Below, piece after piece: positions 8,302-16,666 of a DNA stretch of 34,297 bases (positions are counted from its first letter, which is position 1; each line of letters opens with the position of its first letter). The translations under genes and the position numbers were made by a program. Source of the stretch: Flavobacteriales bacterium (GTDB lineage Bacteria; Bacteroidota; Bacteroidia; Flavobacteriales_D; Crocinitomicaceae); assembly GCA_009885545.1 (NCBI GenBank), contig VFKM01000117.1, positions 1 through 34,297 on the forward strand, in the 5' to 3' direction. A model generated the notes under the pieces. That model saw only the letters and a list, made by a program, of their open reading frames with translations, ran no database searches and was not told the DNA's origin.

Positions 8302-9066
8302 TTATAATTTTCTTGTCAATCCAAATGTAATTCCAAAGGCTCTTCCTTTGTGAACATAACCATTCAATTTCTCATAACTAGATGTAAGTTGAATTCTGGC
8401 CTCAGGAGATACCAACAATGACCAATTATTCTGAAAACTCACCATTAAACCAATATTAAAAACAGAACTTAGAACAAAGCTATTATACCCTGTTTTTGTT
8501 TTGATCGTCTCTTCTTTTTTTTCACCAAGGGTTGTTGTCCATTCTTGTTCTTGACGAAAACCATTGAACATTTGAGGAATTATTCCTGCACCAGCATAAA
8601 ACTTAAAATCTTTTCCAATCGTATAATTTAATCTTAAAGGCATTGAAATAAAATTGTAATAAGATTTATACGAAAAGGTTGAATCCGAACCTACAAAAGA
8701 ATAACTTTCACCATTACGGAGCAAAGAAATACCACCATCCCACATGAAATGTTTGTTTAATTGGCTTTGCATCCCAATTCCAAAAGACCAAGTAGTTAGG
8801 TTTTTTTCATCCGCACGAATGCCCAATGTATCGCCATAAATGTCCCCATTTTTCTCAAGTAGTCGATTTGTTTTAGACCAATTTGCAACCAAATAAGCCG
8901 AATTACTTGAGGCTATCTTATTATTTCCTAAAGTGTCAATTTTTGGTGATTCAACACGTTTTTTTTTCTCTTTTTTTGTAGGAGTTGTTGGACCACCAAT
9001 TAGAATTTGACCAATTAAAGTGTTTGTGTAAAACAAAACTGCAAGCAATAGAATAAAACATTTCAT
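8302..9066 (-). CDS. Outer-membrane beta-barrel (porin-like) protein
   Basis: 254 residues with a signal peptide (1-19, ending LIGQ), then a lysine-rich stretch (TPTKKEKKKRVESPK) and alternating hydrophobic/aromatic strands from about residue 85 to the end (FGIGMQSQLNKHFMWDGGIS, LRLNYTIGKDFKFYAGAGII). This is the pattern of the Bacteroidota outer-membrane-protein beta-barrel family of about 8 strands. It ends FGLTRKL, with an aromatic-containing last strand. It is first in the minus-strand operon with the Nif3-like and zinc-ribbon genes. Cargo or partner is unknown. The start ATG sits in an octanucleotide repeat that creates an extra upstream ATG. Confidence 0.8.
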   Translation of the reverse strand: MKCFILLLAVLFYTNTLIGQILIGGPTTPTKKEKKKRVESPKIDTLGNNKIASSNSAYLVANWSKTNRLLEKNGDIYGDTLGIRADEKNLTTWSFGIGMQSQLNKHFMWDGGISLLRNGESYSFVGSDSTFSYKSYYNFISMPLRLNYTIGKDFKFYAGAGIIPQMFNGFRQEQEWTTTLGEKKEETIKTKTGYNSFVLSSVFNIGLMVSFQNNWSLLVSPEARIQLTSSYEKLNGYVHKGRAFGITFGLTRKL

Positions 9067-9087
9067 TATTTCATTATTTCGTTATTT
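9064..9087 (-). repeat. Octanucleotide repeat across the start of the barrel-protein gene
   Basis: On the minus strand the units AAATAACG, AAATAATG and AAATAATG run directly into the true ATG at 9066. The preceding unit supplies an ATG (9074) that opens ATG-AAA-TAA, a two-codon reading frame whose stop overlaps the real start (TAATG). Confidence 0.6.
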
Positions 9088-9143
9088 TTACATCTCTTAA
9101 ACGAGAAGATAACAAATATCGTAAAAAATAGAACAATCAGGAT

Positions 9144-12020
9144 ATGAGCACGAAAGTAAAGAAGAAAAAAAGCCTATTAAGGAGAATTTTGAAGTGGACA
9201 GGATTTACATTCCTTTTCTTATTAATAATATTAATAATCACACCATTACTTTTTAAAGATCAAATCAAAGAATTAGTAATTGAAGAAGTAAATAAATCGT
9301 TGAATGCTAAATTATCATTAGGTGATTTTGATTTAACTTTCATCAGTACATTTCCAAATATGACGATCGAATTAAACGATGCTAAATTGGCTGGTATGGG
9401 GAAATTCAAGGGAGTTGAATTAGCAAATATCAAACAATTTGTCGCGCACGTAGATTTTTGGAGTGTTGTTTCAGGTGATCAAGTTGAAATAGATGAAATT
9501 CATTTAATTGAACCTTCATTTGATGTACGAGTGCTTAGTGATGGGCTGGCAAATTATGATATTGTGAAGCCAGATTCAGTTAAAACGCCTGAGCAAGTTT
9601 CAGAACCTTCAAATTTCAAGCTTTCTTTAAAAGAATATAGCATAACGAAGGCAAATGTGAATTATGACGACCAATCTTCGGATATGGCACTGAATATTAA
9701 AAACTTAGACCACGTTGGAACAGGAGATTTAACAGCGGACGTAATTGATTTTGAAACAACCACCAATATGGAAAAAATCACATTTGATATGGGCGGCGTT
9801 TCTTATCTAACAGACGTTAAGACAGATGTAATTGCCAACATATTAATGGAGTTTACTGAGAATTCTTCCAAATTTACTCTGAAAGACAATGAATTCAAAT
9901 TAAATGCTTTGACCTTTTCTATTGATGGTTTTTATGAAATGTTGGAAAATAAAGACAACATGGACTTGAAACTAAATGCCTCAAAAGCAACATTTAAAGA
10001 ATTTCTGTCTTTAATTCCAGCTTTCTACCATTCTGGATATGAAAACATGATTTCGAAAGGAAATTTAGAACTTGGAGGGGTGGTGAAAGGAATCATGGAT
10101 GACAAAAATATGCCTGCATGGGATTTCAAATTAAATATTGACAAAGCATCCATCAAATACCCAGATCTTCCTGGAACGATTAATAACATTTTAGTGAAAG
10201 CAGGTTCTAAATTCGCTGGTGGTGGAAACATGGACAAAATGACAATTGACGTAGATAAATTCCATGCAGACTTTGTTGGAAATACCATTGATGCCAATTT
10301 AAAAATGCGCAACCCAATGACTGATCCATTATTGATTTCAAAAATCCAAGCAAAAGTGGATTTGGCAACTTTGAAAAAAGTAATACCAATGGCCGAGGGT
10401 GAATCCTATACCGGAAAACTGAAAGCAGATGTAGATATTAATGGTAGAATGAGTGCTTTGGACAAAGGAGATTATGAAGCATTTAAAGCACTAGGAACAT
10501 TGGAGTTAAGAGATATGATCTATAAAACAAAAGATTTAAATGACGATGTAAACATTTCCGAAATGCTTTTCAGATTTTCACCACAAAATTTAAGTTTGGA
10601 AAAATTAATCGCCAAAGCAGGTAAATCTGATTTCCAAATGAATGGAAAAATTGACAACTACATGGGATACATGTTCCGTGACGAATTGTTAAAAGGAAAT
10701 TTCACTTTTAACAGTAACTATTTGGACATTGATCAATTGATGAATATCGTTCCTGTGGGCGAAACCACAACTGAGACTGCAAAAACTGAGGCAGCTCCCG
10801 CTTCTACAGAACCAACATTAATTCCTGATAATATTGACTTTTTATTGAACACCTCAATTAATACATTGCGTTACAATAAAATGGATATTAAAAACATGAA
10901 AGGCGAGGTTAAGATGAAGGAAGAAGTTGCTTCATTAAATAATTTAACTATGAATGCAATGGGAGGAATTATTGGTTTAGACGGAAGTTATGACACCAAA
11001 GATCACAGAAAACCAAAAATCAACTTTGCCTATTCTTTGAAGGAAATCGATATCAAACAGTTGGCGGATAATTTTCTAACAATTGAAAAACTCGCTCCAA
11101 TCGCTAAATTCTGTAAAGGGAAAATTAGTTCAGATTTCAAAATGAAATCAGATTTAACTTCTTCGATGGAACCAATTTATTCTTCACTAACAGGGTTAGG
11201 TGATTTTTCATCAAGTACCTTGACAATTTCCGGATTCAAACCATTAGAAAAAATGGGCGAAGCATTAAGCATGAATAAACTTTCGACTCAAACTGTGAAA
11301 GATGTCAAAGCTAAATTCCAATTTGCTGATGGAAAAATCAATGTGAAGCCTTTTGATGTCAACATGGGTAAAATTAAAACCAACATTTCTGGATTCACTT
11401 CTTTTGAGCAAGACATCGATTATGATATTAAGATGTTGATTCCGAAAGAAGAAATTCCAGCTGCAATGATTAAAACAGTTGAACAAGCAATCTCTAAAGT
11501 AAACAAATTAGCTCCGAAATTAAATTTAAGTGCTATACCAGACCAACTTCCTGTGAAAATTGGAATGGGAGGAACAGTTACGAATCCTAAGATCACTAAT
11601 AACTTTAAAGAAGCATTATTAGAAGCAACTGGAAACATGAAAGACCAGTTAATAAATAACATCAAAGAAACTGCAAAAGATACTGTTAAAGCTATCATTA
11701 ATGACAAAGTGAATGATGTGAAGGAAGATTTAAATGCCAAAAAACAAAAAATTCTTGACGATGCTCAAAAAGAGGCTGACAAAGTTAAAGCAACTGCACG
11801 AAAAGCAGCAAATGATGTTCGTTCTTCTGCTTCTAAAGAAGCAGATAATTTAATGAAAGAGGCTGGATCTAATCCTATTAAGAAAAAGGCTGCTGAAGTA
11901 GCTGGCAATAAATTGAAAAAAGAGGCCGAAGAAAAAGCGGTTCGAATAGAAAAAGAAGGCGATAAAAACGCCGATGCAATTATGGCAACTGCAAGAGAAA
12001 AAGCGGATAAGGTAAAATAA
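9144..12020 (+). CDS. AsmA-family protein with long charged C-terminal helix
   Basis: 958 residues. A basic N-terminus (KVKKKKSLLRR) precedes one membrane anchor (about 18-37), and the bulk would be periplasmic. The region from about 38 to 820 has the repeated beta-strand character of AsmA-like proteins (EVNKSLNAKLSLGDFDLTF near the N-terminus; LTGLGDFSSSTLTISGF and INVKPFDVNMGKIKTNISGF in the conserved C-terminal AsmA core). AsmA relatives form hydrophobic grooves implicated in lipid movement to the outer membrane. A low-complexity linker (TTETAKTEAAPASTEP) splits the body near residue 540. The last ~120 residues are unusual for the family: Ala/Lys/Glu-rich and helical, LEA- or apolipoprotein-like (AKKQKILDDAQKEADKVK). 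Divergent from the barrel-protein gene (77-base gap) and convergent with the ChaN-like gene. Confidence 0.85.
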   Translation: MSTKVKKKKSLLRRILKWTGFTFLFLLIILIITPLLFKDQIKELVIEEVNKSLNAKLSLGDFDLTFISTFPNMTIELNDAKLAGMGKFKGVELANIKQFVAHVDFWSVVSGDQVEIDEIHLIEPSFDVRVLSDGLANYDIVKPDSVKTPEQVSEPSNFKLSLKEYSITKANVNYDDQSSDMALNIKNLDHVGTGDLTADVIDFETTTNMEKITFDMGGVSYLTDVKTDVIANILMEFTENSSKFTLKDNEFKLNALTFSIDGFYEMLENKDNMDLKLNASKATFKEFLSLIPAFYHSGYENMISKGNLELGGVVKGIMDDKNMPAWDFKLNIDKASIKYPDLPGTINNILVKAGSKFAGGGNMDKMTIDVDKFHADFVGNTIDANLKMRNPMTDPLLISKIQAKVDLATLKKVIPMAEGESYTGKLKADVDINGRMSALDKGDYEAFKALGTLELRDMIYKTKDLNDDVNISEMLFRFSPQNLSLEKLIAKAGKSDFQMNGKIDNYMGYMFRDELLKGNFTFNSNYLDIDQLMNIVPVGETTTETAKTEAAPASTEPTLIPDNIDFLLNTSINTLRYNKMDIKNMKGEVKMKEEVASLNNLTMNAMGGIIGLDGSYDTKDHRKPKINFAYSLKEIDIKQLADNFLTIEKLAPIAKFCKGKISSDFKMKSDLTSSMEPIYSSLTGLGDFSSSTLTISGFKPLEKMGEALSMNKLSTQTVKDVKAKFQFADGKINVKPFDVNMGKIKTNISGFTSFEQDIDYDIKMLIPKEEIPAAMIKTVEQAISKVNKLAPKLNLSAIPDQLPVKIGMGGTVTNPKITNNFKEALLEATGNMKDQLINNIKETAKDTVKAIINDKVNDVKEDLNAKKQKILDDAQKEADKVKATARKAANDVRSSASKEADNLMKEAGSNPIKKKAAEVAGNKLKKEAEEKAVRIEKEGDKNADAIMATAREKADKVK

Positions 12021-12060
12021 GTAGAAGATCAATCATTCTTAATATCTAGAATACTAATTC

Positions 12061-12099
12061 AATCGATGAAAGCGATTTTAAAATCGTTTTCATCGGATT
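12061..12099. terminator. Long perfect-type palindrome between convergent genes, probable bidirectional terminator
   Basis: CGATGAAAGCGATTTT (12064-12079) is followed directly by AAAATCGTTTTCATCG (12080-12095). They pair at 15 of 16 positions plus one G-U, and the stem extends outward with one bulge. It lies between the AsmA gene (ends 12020) and the convergent ChaN-like gene (ends 12132). No long T-run follows the stem on either strand, so termination efficiency is uncertain. Confidence 0.6.
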
Positions 12100-12131
12100 G
12101 GAAATATAAGGTAAATGAGACACAATTAACC

Positions 12132-12992
12132 TCAATGCGTACTCGTCATATTCTCATTCACACAAATAATAAAATCTCCTTTTCCTAGATTCTCTTTGTC
12201 CAATTTTGAAATATTCGCTTGAGATACAGTTGAAATTGTCATGATCTTCGCTTCTGGTTGAGCTTGTTGAATGTACCAAATAATTCCTTGATGATAATCA
12301 GAATGATATGATCCGTTCAAGTGATAAACAATGTTTTCCGGTTTTTTATTAAGCATAATAAAATGTGACATTGTTGCGTCTTTAAATGCTTGCGCTTCCA
12401 TCAAGTGACTTCCTTCCATGTGTTCTTCCATTTCTTGCAGTGCCGAATATTGAGACAAAGCTGTATCGATTACAAAATTTAACGGAGTCATATACGCTTT
12501 GTCTAAATCAGATAGTGAATCCAATGCTGGTCTACCGTTTTTAAACAAAATTGAAGCATATCTTCTTGGAACATTAGATGCCAAACAAAACAATTTATTT
12601 TCTTTTGCGAACATTACTAATGGTTGATAATCCGTTTTATAATTTGGCCATAACCTGCAAGAATCTTTGAAAAACTTATCACTGACAATTCCTTGCATAT
12701 AGTCATTCATCAACATTTGTTGATCTTGTTCAAACATCTCAAATCCAACTTGTAATTTTGTTCCATGTTGCGTGTGCAAAGCCTTCAACATTTCTAATTC
12801 CAACCAATGAGAAATAGGATTATCATGATATTCGCCAAAGAAAACATACTCTTGAGCTAATGCACATTTTTGCATCTTTTTATAACTCACCTTTTTTCCT
12901 TTTGAATTATAAATAATATAAGCTCTATCATTTTGAGCAGTTAAATTCAATGAGCAAGTATAAAGAAGTGCGATTGTAACTAGTAGTTTCAT
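12132..12992 (-). CDS. ChaN-family heme/iron-associated protein (Tiki/TraB-like fold)
   Basis: 286 residues with an N-terminal signal peptide (1-20, ending LTAQ). Diagnostic motifs are YVFFGEYHDNPISHWLELEM (49-68), GFEMFEQDQQ (83-92), ASNVPRRY, MEAQAFKDATMSHF and HLNGSYHSDYHQG. These fit the ChaN family (cofactor heme-binding 2), known from Campylobacter as an iron-regulated heme-binding lipoprotein and related to the erythromycin esterase/Tiki proteins. The GEYHDN and GFEMFEQ motifs resemble metal-dependent peptidase signatures of that superfamily. No convincing lipobox is present, so a periplasmic soluble form is more likely than a lipoprotein. A possible -7 box on the minus strand (TACTATTG, 13021-13028) lies about 29 bases upstream. 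Confidence 0.88.
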   Translation of the reverse strand: MKLLVTIALLYTCSLNLTAQNDRAYIIYNSKGKKVSYKKMQKCALAQEYVFFGEYHDNPISHWLELEMLKALHTQHGTKLQVGFEMFEQDQQMLMNDYMQGIVSDKFFKDSCRLWPNYKTDYQPLVMFAKENKLFCLASNVPRRYASILFKNGRPALDSLSDLDKAYMTPLNFVIDTALSQYSALQEMEEHMEGSHLMEAQAFKDATMSHFIMLNKKPENIVYHLNGSYHSDYHQGIIWYIQQAQPEAKIMTISTVSQANISKLDKENLGKGDFIICVNENMTSTH

Positions 12993-13051
12993 TTTCTGTG
13001 GTTTTGTATGATGTGTTTCACAATAGTATTAAAATTAAGGATAAAAATCCC

Positions 13052-13059
13052 TAATTTTG
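13052..13059 (+). promoter_or_regulatory. -7 promoter box of the LTA-synthase-like operon
   Basis: TAATTTTG matches TAnnTTTG exactly and ends 11 bases before the ATG at 13070, predicting a leader of only about 5 bases. No clear TTG/TTTG -33 element is present at the usual spacing. Confidence 0.5.
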
Positions 13060-13069
13060 GACAGAATCT

Positions 13070-14956
13070 ATGAAAAAAGAAAAATCTATCTTATCAAGTT
13101 TTAAAATTCTATTGATGCGGTTAGGTATCGTTCTCCTAATGATGACGATCACAAGAGTGCTCTTTCTTTTTTTTAATTTTGATAGTTTCACTAATCTCGG
13201 TTTCAATGAATTCATTGTAGCTTTTTGGTTTGATTGTATTACAATTTCGCTTTACTTTCTCCCTTTTATTGTAATTCACTCTATTCCAGTTTCAAAAAAT
13301 ATTTTTCGAATCAAGGAGTTAATTTTGATAATTTATTTTCATTCCATCAACACTTTGATGATTGCCTTGAATTTAATGGACATAGAGTATTTCAAGTTCA
13401 CAAGTAAGCGATCAACCTTCGATTTGTTCGCTATTTTAGGTGCAGGAAATGATTTCTCACAACTTGTGACAACATTTATTAAGGACTTTTGGTTGATTAT
13501 TATTTTTCTCGTTATTCTTGTTGGATTCTCTGAATTACTCTACCGAAAAACAAAACAAGTTTACCAAGCCTATAAAACTATTTGGCGACCATTGGCTTTT
13601 AATTTTTTGATTGTTTTGCCTGTGTTGATCGTAGTTGGCCGAGGTGGATTTCAATTAAAACCAGTTGGAATCATAGAGGTTTCACAATACAGTAATCCTG
13701 AAAATTCAGCGCTCGTTTTAAACACTCCTTTTACGATGTTGAAATCCTATGGCAAGGAACGACTAGAGATTAAGAATTACTATACAGAAAAGGAAGAGTT
13801 GGCCATTTTCAATCCAGTTCAAGTGAGTCAACCTCAACATATTTTACCAGATGGTACAAATGTGATGATTATCATGTTGGAAAGTTTTGGAAATGAATTC
13901 GTTGGTTCATTTAGCGGAGAAACATCATTTACTCCATTTTTTGATTCATTAATTGGGCAATCCCTTACTTTTGAACATGGTATTGCCAACGGTAAAAAAT
14001 CAATTGAAGCTGTTCCTTCAATACTCGCTTCTATCCCAAGTTTAATGGATAACCCTTATATTTCTTCTCCTTACGGAAACAACAAAATTGAATCTTTGGC
14101 TTCTATTTTAAAGAAGAAAGGATATGAATCTGGTTTTTATCATGGTGCAACAAATGGTTCAATGCGTTTCGATGGTTTCGCTGCTCTTGCTGGATTTGAC
14201 CATTATTTCGGAAGAAAAGAATACAATAATGACAAGCATTTTGATAAAACGTGGGGTATTTTGGATGAGTTTTTCAATCCATGGACAGCTAAACAATTGA
14301 CGAAATTAAAAGAACCATTTTTCGGGACATTATTCACGTTGTCTTCACATCATCCCTATTACATTCCACCAAATTGGAGAAAGATTGTCAAACAAGGGAA
14401 ACAGCCCATGTGTGCTTCCATTAATTATGCTGATATATCCTTGAGGAAATTTTTTGAAGAGGCTAAAAAACAACCTTGGTACAATAATACACTCTTTATT
14501 CTTGTTGCAGATCACACACCATCAACAATCGATAAATTATATGGTCAACGTCGCTTTATGTATCAGATTCCGATTGTATTTTTCCATCCTAAAAAACTGT
14601 TGCCCATTAAAAAAGAACCAATAATTTTTCAACAATTGGATATTTTACCGACTGTTTTAGACCTTTTAAACATCAAAACAAAATTCTATTCTTACGGACA
14701 ATCATACTACAAAAAGACTGACAGAGAAGCGATTACATATATTGAAGGCTCATGTTTTTACTTCAAAGGTCATCATATGTATACTTTTGCCAATGAAAAG
14801 GCACGAAATTTGTATGATTTCACTTTTCGAAAAGAATTAACAAATGATTCACTTTCCTATTACAATAGTGAAAAGAAAGTAGTTGAAAAACGCGTAAAAG
14901 CAATAATTCAACGTTATAATCGTGACTTAATTCATAATAAAACTGTAGTTGAATGA
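13070..14956 (+). CDS. LTA synthase-like membrane sulfatase/phosphotransferase
   Basis: 628 residues. The N-terminal ~190 residues hold about five membrane helices. An extracytoplasmic alkaline-phosphatase-superfamily domain follows (about 262-545): metal-ligand Glu271 in MIIMLESFGNEF, the nucleophile region ANGKKSIEAVPS (306-317), LSSHHPYYIPP (H427/H428), and VADHTPS (D481, H482). This is the layout of lipoteichoic acid synthase and phosphoglycerol or phosphoethanolamine transferases, which move a phospholipid headgroup to a glycan or lipid. Aligned to the LtaS GKTS motif, the nucleophilic Thr position is Lys309/Lys310 and the nearest hydroxyl is Ser311, so Ser311 is the inferred nucleophile. 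A Gram-negative organism would not make classical LTA; a periplasmic glycan, LPS or glycolipid acceptor is more likely. The stop overlaps the lipid-kinase start by 4 bases (ATGA). Confidence 0.88.
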   Translation: MKKEKSILSSFKILLMRLGIVLLMMTITRVLFLFFNFDSFTNLGFNEFIVAFWFDCITISLYFLPFIVIHSIPVSKNIFRIKELILIIYFHSINTLMIALNLMDIEYFKFTSKRSTFDLFAILGAGNDFSQLVTTFIKDFWLIIIFLVILVGFSELLYRKTKQVYQAYKTIWRPLAFNFLIVLPVLIVVGRGGFQLKPVGIIEVSQYSNPENSALVLNTPFTMLKSYGKERLEIKNYYTEKEELAIFNPVQVSQPQHILPDGTNVMIIMLESFGNEFVGSFSGETSFTPFFDSLIGQSLTFEHGIANGKKSIEAVPSILASIPSLMDNPYISSPYGNNKIESLASILKKKGYESGFYHGATNGSMRFDGFAALAGFDHYFGRKEYNNDKHFDKTWGILDEFFNPWTAKQLTKLKEPFFGTLFTLSSHHPYYIPPNWRKIVKQGKQPMCASINYADISLRKFFEEAKKQPWYNNTLFILVADHTPSTIDKLYGQRRFMYQIPIVFFHPKKLLPIKKEPIIFQQLDILPTVLDLLNIKTKFYSYGQSYYKKTDREAITYIEGSCFYFKGHHMYTFANEKARNLYDFTFRKELTNDSLSYYNSEKKVVEKRVKAIIQRYNRDLIHNKTVVE

Positions 14957-15831
14957 AACAAAGAATCCGATTTATTATCAACCCCATTTCCGGAGTAGGG
15001 AAAAAAGGTGATTTGCCTCAAATTATTGAAGACAACTTGGATCACTCTAAATTCGATTACGATATTGCAATCACAGAATACGCCAAGCACGCTAAAAAAA
15101 TTGCTTACGAGGCTTCTTTAGAAGGAATCGACATCGTTTGCGCAGTTGGTGGTGATGGTTCTGTTCACGAGGTTGGAACAGCTTTGATTGGAACACAAAC
15201 AAAAATAGCAATCTTGCCTTGTGGTTCTGGAAATGGACTTGCGAGACATTTGAATATCCCAATGAACATCCCAAAAGCAATTGAGTGCATTAATAATGAT
15301 TCATCTATACGAATGGACACTGTTTTAGTGAATGACAAACCTTTTCTAGGAATAGGTGGTTATGGTTTTGATGCTATAATTGCGAAGAAATTTGACAATT
15401 ATCACAAAAGAGGATTTTGGAGTTATGTGAAATTGGTAATTCGGGAATTTGCAAAATACAATCCAATAAATGTTTCTGTTGACCTAAATGGGGAAATTAA
15501 AACAATGCCTGTAGTTTTATGTACAATAGCTAATTCTTCTGAATTTGGAAATGGATTTGTTGTATCACCGAACTCAAGTGTAACGGATGGAAAAATTGAA
15601 TTGTGCATTTTAAAGCCATTTTCTTTTTGGCTAGCTCCTAGTGTCGTTTATCGTTTTTTCAAAAGAACAGTGCATAAATCGAAATACTCGGAAGTTATTT
15701 CTTTTGAAAAAGCACGAATTACCTTATCTCAAAATATCGCACATTACGATGGGGAACCATTTGATGTGAGAAATGTATTGAATATTCAAGTAGTTCCAAG
15801 TAGCCTGAACATATTAATTGGAAAAAAATAA
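14953..15831 (+). CDS. Diacylglycerol kinase-family lipid kinase (DgkB/YegS-like)
   Basis: 292 residues, complete DAGK catalytic domain: NPISGVGKKG (10-19), the nucleotide-binding AVGGDGSVHEV (64-74; GGDGT-type motif with Ser), LPCGSGNGLARHL (88-100), and GGYGFDA. The C-terminal beta-rich domain includes HYDGEPFD. The family phosphorylates diacylglycerol, sphingoid bases or related lipids with ATP on the cytoplasmic face. It is translationally coupled (ATGA overlap) to the LTA-synthase-like gene. In Firmicutes LtaS releases diacylglycerol when it takes glycerol phosphate from phosphatidylglycerol, and DgkB recycles that lipid to phosphatidic acid. The same division of labour is inferred here. 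Lipid substrate is not provable from sequence. Confidence 0.92.
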   Translation: MKQRIRFIINPISGVGKKGDLPQIIEDNLDHSKFDYDIAITEYAKHAKKIAYEASLEGIDIVCAVGGDGSVHEVGTALIGTQTKIAILPCGSGNGLARHLNIPMNIPKAIECINNDSSIRMDTVLVNDKPFLGIGGYGFDAIIAKKFDNYHKRGFWSYVKLVIREFAKYNPINVSVDLNGEIKTMPVVLCTIANSSEFGNGFVVSPNSSVTDGKIELCILKPFSFWLAPSVVYRFFKRTVHKSKYSEVISFEKARITLSQNIAHYDGEPFDVRNVLNIQVVPSSLNILIGKK

Positions 15832-15836
15832 AACAC

Positions 15837-16292
15837 ATGAAATTTATTGAAATTGATATTTCTGAAATTATTCCAAAATTGGATAAATTAACTTCAGAAA
15901 CAATGCCAGTTTGGGGCGATATGTCGTCACAAAGAATGGTTGAACATTTAACTGACACTATAAAAATTGCTTCTGGGAAGGTGAAATTTCCACTGGAAAT
16001 ACCCGAAGATAAAATTGAAAAAATGCAGATGTTTCTTGATTCAGACAAACCAATGGCAAGAGGGATTGTTGTTCCATTTGCGAAGAAGAACGAAGAATTA
16101 AGAAATGAGGAAATTGAATTAGCCATCGATGAATTTTTACTTGAATGGCTAGATTTTGATGAGCATTATGCTCAAGACGAGAACAGAACTGAATTACACC
16201 CTTATTATGGTCAATTAAATTATACTCAATGGTGCCGTTTGCATTCAAAGCATTTGACCCATCATTTCGAGCAATTTGGAATATTAGATTAA
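15837..16292 (+). CDS. DUF1569 (DinB/YfiT-like) protein
   Basis: 151 residues, four-helix DinB-superfamily protein of the DUF1569 branch. Characteristic elements are QRMVEHLTD (H37), the HPYYGQLNYTQWCRLHSKHL segment (121-140) and THHFEQFG (H142, H143). The His set is that of DinB-type proteins that bind a divalent metal; some relatives are thiol transferases, but most are uncharacterised. It begins 5 bases after the lipid-kinase stop, so it is the third gene of the LTA-synthase-like operon, which ends at the terminator at 16317-16354. A functional link to lipid chemistry is suggested only by position. Confidence 0.85.
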   Translation: MKFIEIDISEIIPKLDKLTSETMPVWGDMSSQRMVEHLTDTIKIASGKVKFPLEIPEDKIEKMQMFLDSDKPMARGIVVPFAKKNEELRNEEIELAIDEFLLEWLDFDEHYAQDENRTELHPYYGQLNYTQWCRLHSKHLTHHFEQFGILD

Positions 16293-16316
16293 TTTTAATT
16301 ATAACTTTTCTTTCAT

Positions 16317-16354
16317 AAAAACGCCCAAACAGTAAAAACTATTTGGGCGTTTTT
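16317..16354. terminator. Bidirectional intrinsic terminator
   Basis: A 17-base arm (AAAAACGCCCAAACAGT) pairs with ACTATTTGGGCGTTTTT at 16 of 17 positions around an AAAA loop. T-runs follow the stem on both strands. It serves the plus-strand operon ending at 16292 and the convergent minus-strand gene ending at 16370. Confidence 0.93.
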
Positions 16355-16369
16355 GGTATAAATTCTTTT

Positions 16370-16600
16370 TTATTCTTTTGTTCTAATTTCTTTTACCGGA
16401 ACAACTTCTTTTTTAGCCGATTTTGATGGTCGAACTTTTGATTTAGATTTAGTACTTTGCAACCCAGCTCCTTTAACCGGTTCTTGTTTTGATGCAGATT
16501 GTTTAATAGGAACAGTGTTTGGTTTCGATTCTTGCGCCAAACCAGAAAAAGAAATTAATACTACTGTTGCGCACGCTAAGATTTTAGATATTGCTTTCAT
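16370..16600 (-). CDS. Small basic secreted protein of unknown function
   Basis: 76 residues. A clear signal peptide (1-23, ending SGLAQ) is followed by a mature part of about 53 residues rich in Lys, Ser, Val and Pro (KGAGLQSTKSKSKVRPSKSA) with no Cys or aromatic residues, so it is probably disordered and strongly basic. I recognise no family. It has its own signals: a -7-like TAAATTTA at 16614-16621 ending 14 bases before the ATG, and the shared terminator 3' of it, which argue for a real gene. Binding to LPS, nucleic acid or another acidic polymer would fit the charge but is speculation. Confidence 0.7.
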   Translation of the reverse strand: MKAISKILACATVVLISFSGLAQESKPNTVPIKQSASKQEPVKGAGLQSTKSKSKVRPSKSAKKEVVPVKEIRTKE

Positions 16601-16650
16601 GATTTTTTACTTTTAAATTTACGAAAAAAATAGTGCAATAGATATGCCAA

Positions 16651-16658
16651 TAATTTTA
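16651..16658 (+). promoter_or_regulatory. -7-like box before the 51-residue membrane ORF
   Basis: TAATTTTA differs from TAnnTTTG only at the last base and ends 9 bases before the ATG at 16667. It is the best candidate promoter for the EI24-methylmalonyl-CoA mutase operon. Confidence 0.4.
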
Positions 16659-16666
16659 CAAAATAA

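Noticed and set aside
15719-16126. 135-codon minus-strand frame
   Set aside because: Antisense to the lipid kinase and DUF1569 genes, both clear family members; Ser/Ile/Phe-rich shadow composition.
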